From Larix sibirica (Eukaryota; Streptophyta; Pinopsida; Pinales; Pinaceae), in assembly GCA_004151065.3 (NCBI GenBank), contig NWUY0300028510.1:22984-43442 (forward strand): a DNA stretch of 20,459 nucleotides, written 5' to 3'. The position numbers and the translations under genes are program-made. The notes under the pieces were generated by a model, which saw only the letters and a list, made by a program, of their open reading frames with translations, was not told the origin of the DNA and ran no database searches. This document shows positions 1 to 10,094 of the stretch, piece by piece (within the stretch, counting starts at the first letter, position 1; every line of letters starts with the position of its first letter).

Positions 1-1072
1 GTATTATCATGTGGGAGGAATGGCATGAGGACTCTCCTTTCTCCCGGGCTCGTTTGACTTGCTTTGGTGATGATCTATTTTCTGTTTAGTGGCATTTATG
101 TTTATATATATTCCTCATATGATTTTATGCGACTTTATATCTTGCAAGTTCCTAGGCTCTTTCTCCAACTACTTGTTGGATGTTTTGATCCGGTTGGAAT
201 ATTCGGCTCTATACATTTTGCTTTTGTCATTTCTACTATATTGTCATATGTGTCCAGGCCCTGGCACTCTGATACTGGGCTGTTTTGGACTTATATATTT
301 GTATTATGTCTTTAGGTCTGTCGGTTATGGCACCCTGATACTTTGATACATGGAGATGGTTTTTGGTTATATCTGCTGTTTAGGGATATGATGTTTGTTT
401 TTAGACATCCAATATGCTTATGGATGGGTCTTGGCTTTGACTTGTTTAGTGATGATGTCTTTGGGAGCTTGTGTAATGATATGACTCACACACATACATA
501 TTCTGATCACATAATGTATTGGTTTTATTTACTATTTCACGGTATTAATAATAAGCTATATTTTCTTATGGAAAAAATTCAAATTCTTGGCCACTTAACG
601 AAGTCTATCGCGTGGACGCTTTATCAACGTGCAATTATAAATTAATATAAAATAAATAAGAGGTCATTGTCAAATAAATTCTATCTTTTTGAGTTTGTAC
701 TAAGTTGAAAGTATTAAAGTTTCACGAATTATACTTTTAAATATTTTAGTTTTGAATTATACTTTTAAATATTTTAGTTAAATTGATGTGTAAAGTTATA
801 ACTTATATATAAATATTTTGACAATTAATTTGATAACAACATATAATTATACATTATGTTTTATGAAGTTACTACAAATAAGAATATTTTTTGATATTTT
901 TTATTTTGTTTTTCTTGAAGTGGATTGGATAAAATCTCCAGAGACAAATTTTCTCATTCCGCGTTATTAACAAAAATTATAAAATAAATTATTTTTCACA
1001 AACATTATACTCAGCATAAATATTTCTGACATATCACTATTTATTTTAGTCAGAATACTGTGCGCTCACATC
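1..1072. other. Unassigned AT-rich intergenic sequence
   Basis: I recognise no gene or element here. The first 650 bases are T/G-rich on the plus strand and contain loosely repeated words (GTTTAGTG-like near 86, 378 and 447; GGCACYCTGATACT-like near 261 and 330), which suggests a decayed internal repeat or a piece of a long terminal repeat. The short open frames here are rich in F, Y, I and L, as expected from T-rich noncoding DNA, and I do not call them genes. From about 640 to 1070 the sequence is very AT-rich with no visible structure beyond the 28-base tandem repeat listed separately. Confidence 0.5.
726..780. repeat. Two-copy tandem repeat, 28-base period
   Basis: A 26-base AT-rich word beginning GAATTATACTTTTAAAT occurs at 726-751 and again, identical, at 754-779. 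This looks like a simple local tandem duplication of AT-rich DNA. No function is implied. Confidence 0.9.
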
Positions 1073-1190
1073 GTGACAGGAGCTGCAGGGTTTCATTTCA
1101 CAAGCAGCTCGTCAGCTGTCATTTCAATTAAAAAATTAAATCAGCTATCTTTGCCCGTGTTGGATATGGGCCATTGTGCCTTCATGGGTG

Positions 1191-1222
1191 AGAGCAGCAT
1201 GAAACAACCTCTATGCTGCTCT
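1191..1222. repeat. Short perfect inverted repeat
   Basis: AGAGCAGCAT at 1191-1200 is the reverse complement of ATGCTGCTCT at 1213-1222, giving a 10-base-pair stem with a 12-base loop. It lies in a small open frame (1073-1309) that I do not recognise. The word GGTGAGAGCA also recurs in direct orientation at about 1187 and 1229. It could be chance or the edge of a decayed element. Confidence 0.7.
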
Positions 1223-1849
1223 TCCCGGGGTGAGAGCATCCTACACGTAGCTTTTTTTGTTTTTTGTTTGGGAAACGTCATCGAAGTTTCATTGATTGAT
1301 CCATCATGAGATGGTGGCGGGATTTAGACTCCACATTAACACTCTACGCTACTGATAATAGCATTTTTTTGTTCTGCATTTGTAGAAGCGTAACCCATGT
1401 GTGGGAAAGTGTGTTTTTTATAAATTATTTGTAACTAAAAGCTCCGATATCCATTCGGCAAAGCACGGGATTGTTTATATAATTCGGCGGGATTCATACG
1501 GCTAGGGTCTACATTGGCGGATTTTGAAAGAGAAATCACCGGAGCTGAATTTCAGAGCTCGCTCGTTCGAATCACGGAAGGAGATAGTGCTCTCTGTAAA
1601 GAATTGAAATAAATAAAAATGAATGTGTTCAGGCTAGCAGGGGACATGACCCATTTGCTTAGCATTATGGTCTTGCTCCTCAAGATACAATCCATGAAAT
1701 CATGTGCTGGTAATACAGTCTTCCCTTGCTTATATTTTTCATAGACATTCAAGCTTCCAAGATTTCATTTCGTTTGCTAAATATTCTACAGATATCCATT
1801 GTGAAATTTCTATTTCCGTCCCCGAGTGAGAATTGTACTGAACAAGTGG

Positions 1850-2036
1850 ACGGATGAATAAAAATCCCCACTTTCAATATATTAATCAACAACATTTGCA
1901 GAGCTTCTGTCACTGGATAGTAGTTAGGGCAAAGAAACTATCACACCTTAGTCATACCCGGGAGGGAATTGAACCTTGGTAGGTGGCATGAAAAGCTCCT
2001 TTCTCCACCGCTCAGCCACGACCCTATCGGCCATCG
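1850..2036 (-). repeat. tRNA-derived SINE-like relic
   Basis: On the minus strand the sequence reads TGGCTGAGCGG (2018-2008), which fits the RNA polymerase III A box. It is followed by GGTTCAATTCC (1975-1965), which fits the B box. The spacing of about 32 bases between boxes is tRNA-like. The bases flanking the boxes do not form a convincing acceptor stem, so this is not a working tRNA gene. A tRNA-related SINE head is the best reading. The 3' end is uncertain: I see no clear poly(A) tail or target-site duplication, and the left boundary given is a guess. Confidence 0.5.
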
Positions 2037-2178
2037 CATGTGTTATCGGCAACAGTGAGCGAGAATCTGAATATTAAACAGGAATTGAACAAGAAACAGG
2101 GCTAGAGGGTTTCCACGGATCTGTAGACCTGTCACTAGCAAGTCTGTGCTTACTGGGGAAACTTTGGCATAGAACCAA

Positions 2179-2436
2179 TCAACCTAGGCCCTGAAGTTTG
2201 AAGCAGCAAAGACTAATTAAAATAGATTTGATTCTGTGAAATCTATCCAGTTCCTGCTTGCCAGGTCTTCCATCTTCATTAGTCTTATCAATCACACCAA
2301 TTTTCAATCTAATCCAATTATATGCAGTGTCTGTGTAATATTGCCAAGTTGGTTTACCATTAGGCCATCGGTCTCTTGGATAGTTGATACCGAGCGGATC
2401 CAGATAGGCTGCTTTGTGCTTTCTATGCACTACTAG
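2179..2436 (-). pseudogene. Unrecognised coding-like fragment
   Basis: The minus strand has an 83-codon open frame whose composition looks like a real soluble protein rather than random AT-rich translation. It contains YLDPLGINYPRDRWPNGKPT, then WQYYTDTAYNWIRLKIGVID and a charged DGRPGKQELDRF tail. The balanced use of W, Y, P, G, D and R is unlike neighbouring frames. Upstream on the same strand, near 2640-2570, another frame gives GWDYENNDIWYFFNFLWDL, which may belong to the same relic. I do not recognise the family. It could be one exon of a host gene, a pseudogene, or part of a transposable element. No splice sites could be fixed with confidence. Confidence 0.35.
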
Positions 2437-4300
2437 TTTCCTAGATATATCCCTCTAGACGTGCTAGTCATTTTATCTCGATCCCACATATTATGCCAGT
2501 GAATTAAACTCTTGTTACATAATTCTTTTCCATTCATCCTATTGATTTAGCTCATAAATCCCATAAAAAGTTGAAAAAATACCAAATGTCATTGTTCTCA
2601 TAATCCCACCCCGGACAAAAATCCTGAAAGTTCCAAGAAGGAAAATAGATATCAAGTTTCAACTGCCAAGACTTCCATATTCATTTTTTTTAAGGAAAAA
2701 AAAACATACTTTCTATTCAAGAACGGAGAATACATTCTTTAAGTGCCTCTACACTGATGACTTCCATATCCACTTCGGGAACAATTAACCCTGAATTTCA
2801 AAATTCAGAAGCAGTGCAAATAAGGTCAGCCATATAAATTGGGCCACTAATCCCATGTGTTGAGAAATCATTTAGTGTTCGATCATTTGATGTTATTCTA
2901 TTTTCCAAATGTTTAAAACCTTCCAACATTTCACTGCAATCTAAAACCTTGAGATGCTTACGACCTATGTTGGAGATTTCAGTATTTCATGTTTGATGAT
3001 ATCTGCAGCTGGGCATAATGATTCAACGGAAACCTCAGGGGACATCTCAAGTCTTATAATTAAATCTGCTGGTTACATTACACCGATCCCTGGCCTGACA
3101 ACCAACAGTTTGAAGATGTTGTTTTGGCTGCCCTCTGTGATTCCAACCCCATTAGCCATGGGGAGAAAGTTCAGAGGAGGCTTCGAGTTTTTCAAAAGAT
3201 GACTCTTCCTGCAAGCCCCAAGGAATGATATAATGTATGCATTCATGTTAGTCTTAGGTAGTGCATGAATTCCAGTCCAAAGGAATGCAACTCTTGAGTC
3301 CCAGATAAACTTGAGAAACTTGCAAAAACTAGAAACTGCTTGGCAGAGTGGTAAAGAATTACTAAGCATTTTTGATTGCTGGAAGGGGTATGGAATCTGG
3401 ATTCTTATAAAAATCTAGGTATGAACCGGATGTAGGCAAGCAAGCTACGAAAATAGAAAGGAAAAGTCTCTATAAACAGTAGAAAGTGGTGGTGGCATTC
3501 TTTGTGGCCACGATGTCAACAAGACCAAGATCATGGGTTTTGTTATAGATTTCACACATGTTATTCCTTTTGCAACATGTGTGTTTGTTTTTATAGCATA
3601 TTGTCTTGTATTGAAAAGAGTAGAAACCCGTGCCCTCATAAAAGAGTTTCTATCAAAGCCATTGTGGAATTATTTATATGGAAGAATTGCATGATGAATA
3701 TGCGTCAGTGGAGAAGATAAAAACTAGTTTAGGCCAGGTGGGGTGGGATAAACTTAAGTAGAACAATGTAGCAGAAGATATATTTATTTTGTTCTTTGGC
3801 TTTGTTGTTGGATATTCTTTCCCACTACGCCTTCAGACACCATACGCCCCTGTCCTATTTAATGTTATTATTCATTTGCTTACATGTAATTTACTTTCCT
3901 CCTGCTTAAGGATGGAAGAAGAAAGCAATTTATTTATTGATTTTGATTCATGCTCGGGCTCATCATTTTTCTTACCAGTACTTTTATTTCTTTGGTTATC
4001 CTTTGTAATCATAATTTACTAGTTCTTTTACTGCCTTGTCTTTGTAAATCTAGTTCTCTAATCTGTTTTATTTTTTCATATCTCTAAAATAATTGCTTGC
4101 ATTGAGTTAGGATTGTTTTGTGTGGCTCGCCCGATAGATAGAAGCAATTATTTGATTACTGGTTCCTCTCCAAAAGTTTGACGATCTGCAAGGGTTTCCT
4201 TGTCTGGATGTAAAAGTTAAATTTGTTTCTTCTCATGTAAACATGGAGGTTCATTTGTAGATACTATCAAAGATATTGGAAAATCCATTCTGATTATTCA
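2437..4300. other. Intergenic or intronic sequence, no gene identified
   Basis: Nothing here can be named. A minus-strand frame at 3369-3073 continues past one stop to about 2960 (PADLIIRLEMSPEV, then VESLCPAADIIKHEILKSP) and looks mildly coding-like, but I recognise no family. A perfect 10-base inverted repeat (CACACATGTT at 3553-3562, AACATGTGTG at 3574-3583) could form a small hairpin. The part from about 3700 to 4321 may be the intron preceding the helicase-like exon at 4322, because it is T-rich on the plus strand. Confidence 0.35.
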
Positions 4301-4321
4301 GGCATTTTTTGTTTCTTACAG

Positions 4322-4586
4322 ACTTAGCAAATGCTAATTTCTATATAAATGATTATGGTGACCATCTGGCTCTTGTACATGCATACGAGGGCTGGAAAGA
4401 GGAAAAAAGAACAGGATTGTCTTATGAATATTGTTGTAGAAATTTTTTGTCAGCACATGCTTTGCAAAACATAAAGTCCCTTCATAAACAATTGATACTG
4501 CCACCAATAGTCAACTAAGTGATAATCAATATTTTGTTAGAGCATTTATTTGTGTTGGGATGTACCCTAATGTAATGTATGTTATG
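4322..4586 (+). pseudogene. Decayed exon of a DExH-box RNA helicase (C-terminal region)
   Basis: Plus-strand translation from 4321 gives NDYGDHLALVHAYEGW, then SYEYCCRNFLSAHALQNIKS. This matches the C-terminal helicase-associated region of plant DExH-box helicases (DHX36/DHX57-like group), where the usual form is DYSDHLALVRAYEGW followed by YCWxNFLS. After SLHKQ the frame breaks: the expected F..LLK..GL segment is missing and the frame changes near 4488-4495. It resumes with DNQYFVRAFICVGMYPNVM, the counterpart of the usual HLIRAVICAGLFPGV. A splice acceptor (TTTCTTACAG ending at 4321) and a donor (GTAAGT at 4587) flank the segment, so it is an intron-bearing genomic copy, not a retro-copied one. 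The conserved W of YCW is C here. No neighbouring exons were found, so I call it a gene-fragment pseudogene. Confidence 0.8.
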
Positions 4587-4835
4587 GTAAGTTATTTAGA
4601 ATCATTATTTTATTTGGATACTACCATAACTCGTTTTTCTTTCAAGTTTTTAGAAAAATATGTGGAATGTAGCGACATTTGTTGTAAAAAATGATACATT
4701 TATTTATTACTATTGAGTGGATGTAGAAATGAGACTTAGTTCTCAGTCATCCTNTATTAAATTCACGCATAACCTAAAAACAAAGAAAAATAAGGAATAA
4801 CCCATGCCTAGTTATTAGCTTCCTACTCTTTGGTT

Positions 4836-5050
4836 AAGAGTTAGCTATTACTATTAATAATTTTTTTTGGCTTATTACTATTAATGAACTTTTTGGCATA
4901 AGAGTTAGCTATTATTATTATTAATAAAGTGTTGAGCCTATCATTATTATTAACCAGAGCACCTACCTTTTGTCTTTAGAAATTAGCAATTATATACCTG
5001 CCGATTATTAATAAAGTGTTCAACCTATCAATACTAATAACTAGGTCACC
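4836..5050. repeat. Cluster of imperfect AT-rich direct repeats
   Basis: AAGAGTTAGCTATTACTATTA at 4836 recurs with small changes at 4900. A 47-base unit at 4917-4963 (ATTATTAATAAAGTGTT, then CCTATC, ending in ACC) recurs with several substitutions at 5004-5050. TTATTACTATTAAT is also echoed near 4872. This looks like an old, locally amplified AT-rich repeat. I see no coding potential. Confidence 0.7.
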
Positions 5051-5902
5051 ACACTTCTAAGAGATTATTAATTTCTTGGTTAACTTCTCTTAAAATATTT
5101 AGTATTCATGTAAGGAAATCAATTACTTTTATTTTTGGGCTATTAACTTTTAATTAAATTACATATAAACTAATTTTAAATGGCAGGTATAAGCAGCTTT
5201 GCTGCTATTTTTACTTGTTCTATATTGGAATAGTTTTTTTGGGTATGATAACCAACATTCAATTATTAAACGATCAGATGTATTAACCATTACTCATAAA
5301 AATTGAATTTAAAACAAAGGTAAAAAAATAATAATTTAGATTCTTTAAAATTAATTTATTATTTTTTACATAATAAAAATAAATTTATAAGGAGTAAAAA
5401 TCCCAAAAAGTTAATTGTGAATGTATATATATATTTTTAGGCAATGAAATAATTTGAATTTTGATTGTGCCTTATGCGAGTTTCTTGTGACCATGCATAA
5501 GCATGAAAGTCAATGCTTACATGGTGGTAAGGCATAGGGGCATATGGCTAGGGTATCTAGTTATAAGGGTGTAAGGCTAGGGTTATGTAGAAGTGGAAAA
5601 CATAAATTTAGCAAAAAGACATTTAAAACATGTGCAGTATGGAGTTATAAAAAAACCTTTTATCTTTAGAATATATTATATACTGGTTTTATTTTTCGTT
5701 ATTTTATTTTTTTAAATATTTATTACTTTGATATAAAAATCCTAGTATGTGAACCTTCATAGACTTTAGCAGTCAAATATTTGTGTGGAGATAGGTCCAT
5801 TGTCCCACAAATAAGGGGTTCTCATACACCAATTTGGTGTCTTGCTTGTTTGTGACCTTAAAATTAGATTATTATTATGAGGTAATTATCCCAGGGAAAA
5901 CT
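5051..5902. other. AT-rich intergenic sequence, no feature seen
   Basis: This stretch is very AT-rich, with runs such as poly(A)/poly(T) and TATATATATA near 5423-5435. I see no open frame of interest, no RNA gene and no recognisable repeat boundary. Confidence 0.5.
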
Positions 5903-5944
5903 CCTTGACACTTCTCCTCATTTCAATGAAGAGAAGTGTCAGGG
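5903..5944. repeat. Hairpin-forming inverted repeat
   Basis: CCTTGACACTTCTC (5903-5916) pairs with GAGAAGTGTCAGGG (5931-5944), leaving a single G.T-type mismatch in 14 positions and a 14-base loop. The inner bases (TCAT...ATGA) could extend the pairing. It is too short for a typical plant microRNA precursor. It may be the remains of a small inverted-repeat element or chance. Confidence 0.7.
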
Positions 5945-6029
5945 CTCCAAAATTTATTTTATAAGGATTTAACCTGGGTGGGGAGGATAACAATCATTTC
6001 TCCCAACCACGCAAGCTACGTCCAATGGA

Positions 6030-6031
<2 letters not shown>

Positions 6032-6062
<31 letters not shown>
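6032..6062. repeat. (AC)n dinucleotide microsatellite
   Basis: About fifteen AC units run from 6032 to 6062 and switch directly to TGTGTGTG, so the junction is self-complementary (ACACATGTGT). The open frame that crosses it, with a run of alternating T and H, is an artefact of the repeat. Confidence 0.95.
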
Positions 6063-6065
<3 letters not shown>

Positions 6066-6600
6066 GTGTGTTGGTAGGGGGTGTTAGGTTAATCGGTTCG
6101 AAGGGACTCTATCAAAGCAAAGTTTGTTATGAGGTCTTTAGGTTTGGCTCAGTTGAGGTTCAAGTTCAAATGACTCTTATTGGTTTATTGACAACCATTG
6201 TGGCTCGTGATTGAGTTGCCCTTCATCTTGATATTTTGAGGAAGAGGGTAGGGGATCTTGTGAGGCTTTCCTTGAGATATATATAATTTTCCAAGAAACA
6301 ATTTTTATATTTGTAATTTCAAGCAAAAATCAAAATATACATTGAGATGTGTCTTTACAATACTCTAAGGTACTTGCCTCTCTTCTATTTAGGAAACCCA
6401 AAAATAAAGATAATAGATCTTTGTAAGTCTAATTAATACAATCTTCCATTGTCCCTTTCCATTTATACATCTTTGATAAAAAAAACCAATGGAAGCTTTA
6501 CGATTTCTTTAACAATTTGATTCTTTAACAAAATTTCTACATAGGACCAAAGAGTTCCTACCCAACTTCCTTCCCTTTTTGTCAATTTCAAGACTTCACC

Positions 6601-6890
6601 CTAGACTTCTTTTGTAAAGGGACAATGCACTAATAGATGATTAATATATTGCTCATTTTTAAATAAATTATGCATCTTCCTAGCCCTCACTAGGACCTTC
6701 TCTTACAGTTGTCCCAAGTCAAAAAAATTGTTTAGTAATGCTAACCATAGAAATGGCCTTATTTTTATTAGTGCTTTAATTTAGGCTTTCCTTTAGTGCT
6801 TTAGTGCTTTATATTTCCATAATGGCTTCTACCACCACTTGTTTTCACCTTCCTCAAAACTGGCCTTATATGCTAATTGTGCAGTGAACC
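6601..6890 (-). other. zf-RVT (reverse transcriptase zinc-binding) domain of the LINE, copy 1
   Basis: The minus strand reads FTAQLAYKASFEEGENKWW, a stop in place of a W, KPLWKYKA, FLWLALLNN, and finally NHLLVHCPFTKEV followed by a stop where the family usually has W. This order and these residues are typical of the zf-RVT domain at the C-terminal end of plant L1 ORF2. The cysteine pair expected before NHLL is not clear. The same sequence is at 11303-11592. Confidence 0.85.
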
Positions 6891-7165
6891 ATTTATTTTT
6901 TACAAGAACGGTTAAGGATTTTATATATATAAAGAGTTGCGGTAAACCAATAAAAATAGGTTACATGGATAACAAAGTTCACATAAATTCTTACATGTTT
7001 GAGCATATAGACTATTATCTCTTAAAAAATACCCTTATAACATAACCAAAAGACTTCCATCTAATAAGACCTATAAATATACTTCTTAAGAAAAGAACCA
7101 ACTATCCATATACAAAAAACATGCAAAGAGAATTTAATTATGTGCTATGGAATGCCCAATTTTTT

Positions 7166-8089
7166 CATTTGTCATGATGACGTCTTCTATTCCGAATTCT
7201 TAAGCTTTAGGGATTTTCTAATGTCATTCAAATTTTGCTTCTGCTTGTTGTATAGTGGCTTCTTCGGCTCCTATTTCCCTAGCTGACCCAACTGACATAG
7301 AAGGAAGGGTTACTAAATACCGTTAGCTCCTTACAAAGCCTGACACAAGGCTATATTGCATTTCAAGGTCATTTCTCATATTTCTCATCCTCTTATCATG
7401 TTATTCAAGATGTTTCTCTAATTACTCTTGCTTCATGTATTTCTTTTCCATGTGTTGGATGAGATAGTCCACTGTTTTTTGCATCCCAATTATCTTCCCT
7501 AAGAGATGGCTCAATACTCTCTTACAATCATCCAAGTTATTCCCTAGCATTCCACCAAATCCTATCTCATTTTCCATTTCCTCATAATTGATTGGAAGAG
7601 ATACAAATATAGCTCCAAGACTTACAAAGGATGTTTCATCCAGAGGTAATCTATAAACTAATAAATGAACAACTAATTTGCATTCAAGGAGAGTAGGATC
7701 ATAATGAAAATACCATAGATTGCCCCTGCAAATTCATTCCAAACTATATTCACTAGGCCATGATAGGTCATTAACACATTTTCATCGGGTTGCCATTACA
7801 CTGAAGAACGGGAAATGGTACATTCTAGACATAATTCATTGCAATACAATAAACATGGCATAACAAATATCCCACCTTTGTGTGCGCCTTCCATTACTCC
7901 CCTCTTTAACTTCAAACCATGCTAGAAGATTTCCAAAGATGTGGGAGGACCATATGCACTAAAGGGAGTTAATAATCCTCCCTCGAACCTTGATCTAATT
8001 GTCCTTGCAATTGCCACTTGTATGTCATTCTTGACTTTGCATACTCGTGTGTGGAGGCTCCCATTCCTTTGATTCACTTTGCTCATCAT
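7166..8089 (-). pseudogene. Unrecognised coding-like relic nested in the LINE, copy 1
   Basis: On the minus strand, from tandem ATG codons at 8089, a frame of about 110 codons with two stops reads MMSKVNQRNGSLHTRVCKVK, then QVAIARTIRSRFEGGLLTPF and SAYGPPTSLEIF. It continues as RGVMEGAHKGGIFVMPC. Near 7730 it shifts frame and continues with NLWYFHYDPTLLECKLVVHL, LPLDETSFVSLGAIFVSLPI and ENEIGFGGMLGNNLDDCKRV. It ends with a charged, coiled-coil-like stretch (YLIQHMEKKYMKQE, HDKRMRNMRNDLEMQ) and an acidic tail (REIGAEEATIQQAEAKFE). The size, start codons and composition suggest a former protein of roughly 300 residues. I recognise no family. A gag-like protein of an unknown element and a captured host gene are both possible. 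It separates two LINE parts. Confidence 0.45.
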
Positions 8090-10094
8090 GGATTATATGG
8101 AAAACATTAAAACCAAGGGACTAGGGGATCCAAGCTTGGCTTGGATATCCCTCATTTTCTTTTATCATTCATTTGCTTACTCTGACCCCTATGTTTTCCA
8201 TCATGTCTACATGACTATTGTTTTATCTTCAAATATATTAGATTGAGGCTACATCGATGGGAAATATATATCAGATTCTCAATAAGAACCAAAACAATAT
8301 TGAATCCTTTATTGCATTTGTTTTCCCAATTAAGCTTATAACCAAGAACAAGTATCCAAATATTATTGCATTCTTCATTTACAAAAGTGGAGAACTCTAA
8401 TACCTTGACATAGAGCATGCAATTATGTCTAGTTATCAATCATTATTCCCAAACCCCAAGAGAATGTTGCAACTTGTTTTCCTTCGAGTCTATATAGAAC
8501 TTCCCCTCGTTCCTGCCACCCATTTGCAATGAACCTTCTTAAAGAGCCATTTTTAACCATATAATTTCATTGTCTTCATAGCTTAGGACAATAGCACTTT
8601 GTTATAGTCTGTGTTCCATTAATTTGCCTATTCTCCTTGTAGGTCTAGTCTACTAGCACTTTTCCATCCTTGGTTCCGGGTGGAAGTAGTCTCTAGATCT
8701 ATTTCCCTACTAAACAATGAATATTTGGTTTAAATAAGAGATTTAATTAGAGACTCATATGGCTTTTAACTTCCCACACAACCCACCCAAGATTCCTTCC
8801 CTATTCTTGTTGTATCCCCCTTTCCTACCGTCCATGCAAACTAGTTCCCTATCAAAGGCGAATCTTTAACTAGTACCTTCCATAGGATTGGATCCCCATA
8901 AATGACTTTGCTAGAATCATAATCTAGTTATCCATTGATAAAGGGTTAATATACTTTGAAAACTTCACTTGCTTCCATAACTCTTCATAGATCATCAACC
9001 TCCACAAACTTTTCTCTTCTAAGGCACGTACACAGTAATGAATGTTCTTCGAACCCCATCCACTTGATTCCCTGGGCTTTGCTAAGTTAATCCATTTTAC
9101 TAAAGGGATATCTTTGCTTTCTCTTTTCTATGTCCATATAAAACTAAAGCATTTTTTTTTCTCTTCTTTTTCCAACGTACCTTTAGGGACATACGGATAA
9201 GGAATTCCAAAACATGGGATCACTTCCTAAACTAATTTGACTAGGGTCAATATTCCTTCTCTTCATAACCACCTGTGACACCATTAAAATACTTTGTTTT
9301 CTAGTTTTAATAATTCTAATTACAATCTTTGAATCTATAATCATTCGGTTTCAAATAGAACCCTACATATTTGACACCATTGTCAAAATAGATGCATTGT
9401 AAGGGAAAATTTAAATATGTGTCTTTCTTGTTCAATGTCTAATCTATTGAAACATAGAAGATTTGTGAGCATTTACCTCCATGCCTATTTCTCTACAATA
9501 TAAGTCTAGGATTTCTTTGTACCTTTATGATTCTCTTATAAATCTCAACCCAAACAAAATAACAACATCCACAAACAATGACTGGGAGAGAGAAAAAGAT
9601 GTCTCCTTTTTGATACCTTTTATGGATCCCTCCTTCTATGCTTTCACCATCATACTGAATCCTCTATCAATGAATACAAAGAGAAAAGGTGAAATAGGGA
9701 AACCATGCCTTAGCTTCCTTTAAGGAGTTAAACATATGGATGTTAATCGATTAATCAATATTGCAAATGAAACTAAAATTAGGCAGTCCAAAATTCAAGT
9801 TACAACTTGTAGACTCATTCCAATATGATTAAAATTAGCCCAAGATAAATCCAACTAACCTATCATGTGCTTTAGCTAGGTCTAATTTAAGAACCATAAC
9901 TTCTGTCCTCTTTACCTTTATAGAGTGAGGGCTTTCCTGTGCCACACCCACCGCATCAAGTATTTGTCTATTATGCATAAAGCCATGCCATTTTTGTGAG
10001 ATAATATATTAAAAGGCACTATTTAGCATGATGCCTATTATTTTTGCCATTATTTTGTAGATTGAATTGCATAAGGAAGTTGGCCTATAATAAT

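Larger units (their letters stand above)
6297..10094. repeat. Long direct repeat, copy 1 (identical part)
   Basis: Every stretch I compared between 6297 and 10094 matches 10999-14796 at a constant offset of 4702, including three open frames translated in both copies (at 6839, 8215 and 9481). The first mismatch is at 10095 (G, against C at 14797). The left edge, 6297, corresponds to the base just after the N at 10998. Confidence 0.95.

Noticed and set aside
64-645. Three overlapping open frames of 83-100 codons on the plus strand
   Set aside because: They are rich in F, Y, L and I, as expected from T-rich DNA; two overlap in different frames, and none shows a domain or motif.
1540-1620. B-box-like GTTCGAATC followed by an A-rich stretch, possible third SINE
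   Set aside because: I found no convincing A box at the right distance and no target-site duplication.
1950-2036. Functional tRNA gene
   Set aside because: The A and B boxes are good but there is no matching acceptor stem, so a SINE relic is the better reading.
4754-4754. N as a second contig junction (also 16144)
   Set aside because: The sequence reads through both positions without a repeat boundary; the one at 16144 lies inside a continuous SINE.
6839-7045. 68-codon plus-strand open frame, repeated at 11541-11747
   Set aside because: It lies partly antisense to the LINE zf-RVT domain, has no recognisable motif, and its second copy comes from the long repeat.
8215-8439. 74-codon minus-strand open frame, repeated at 12917-13141
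   Set aside because: It is open but has no motif, sits between the LINE and the unknown relic, and could be chance in AT-rich DNA.
9481-9723. 80-codon plus-strand open frame, repeated at 14183-14425
   Set aside because: It is the antisense shadow of LINE reverse transcriptase motifs B and C on the minus strand.
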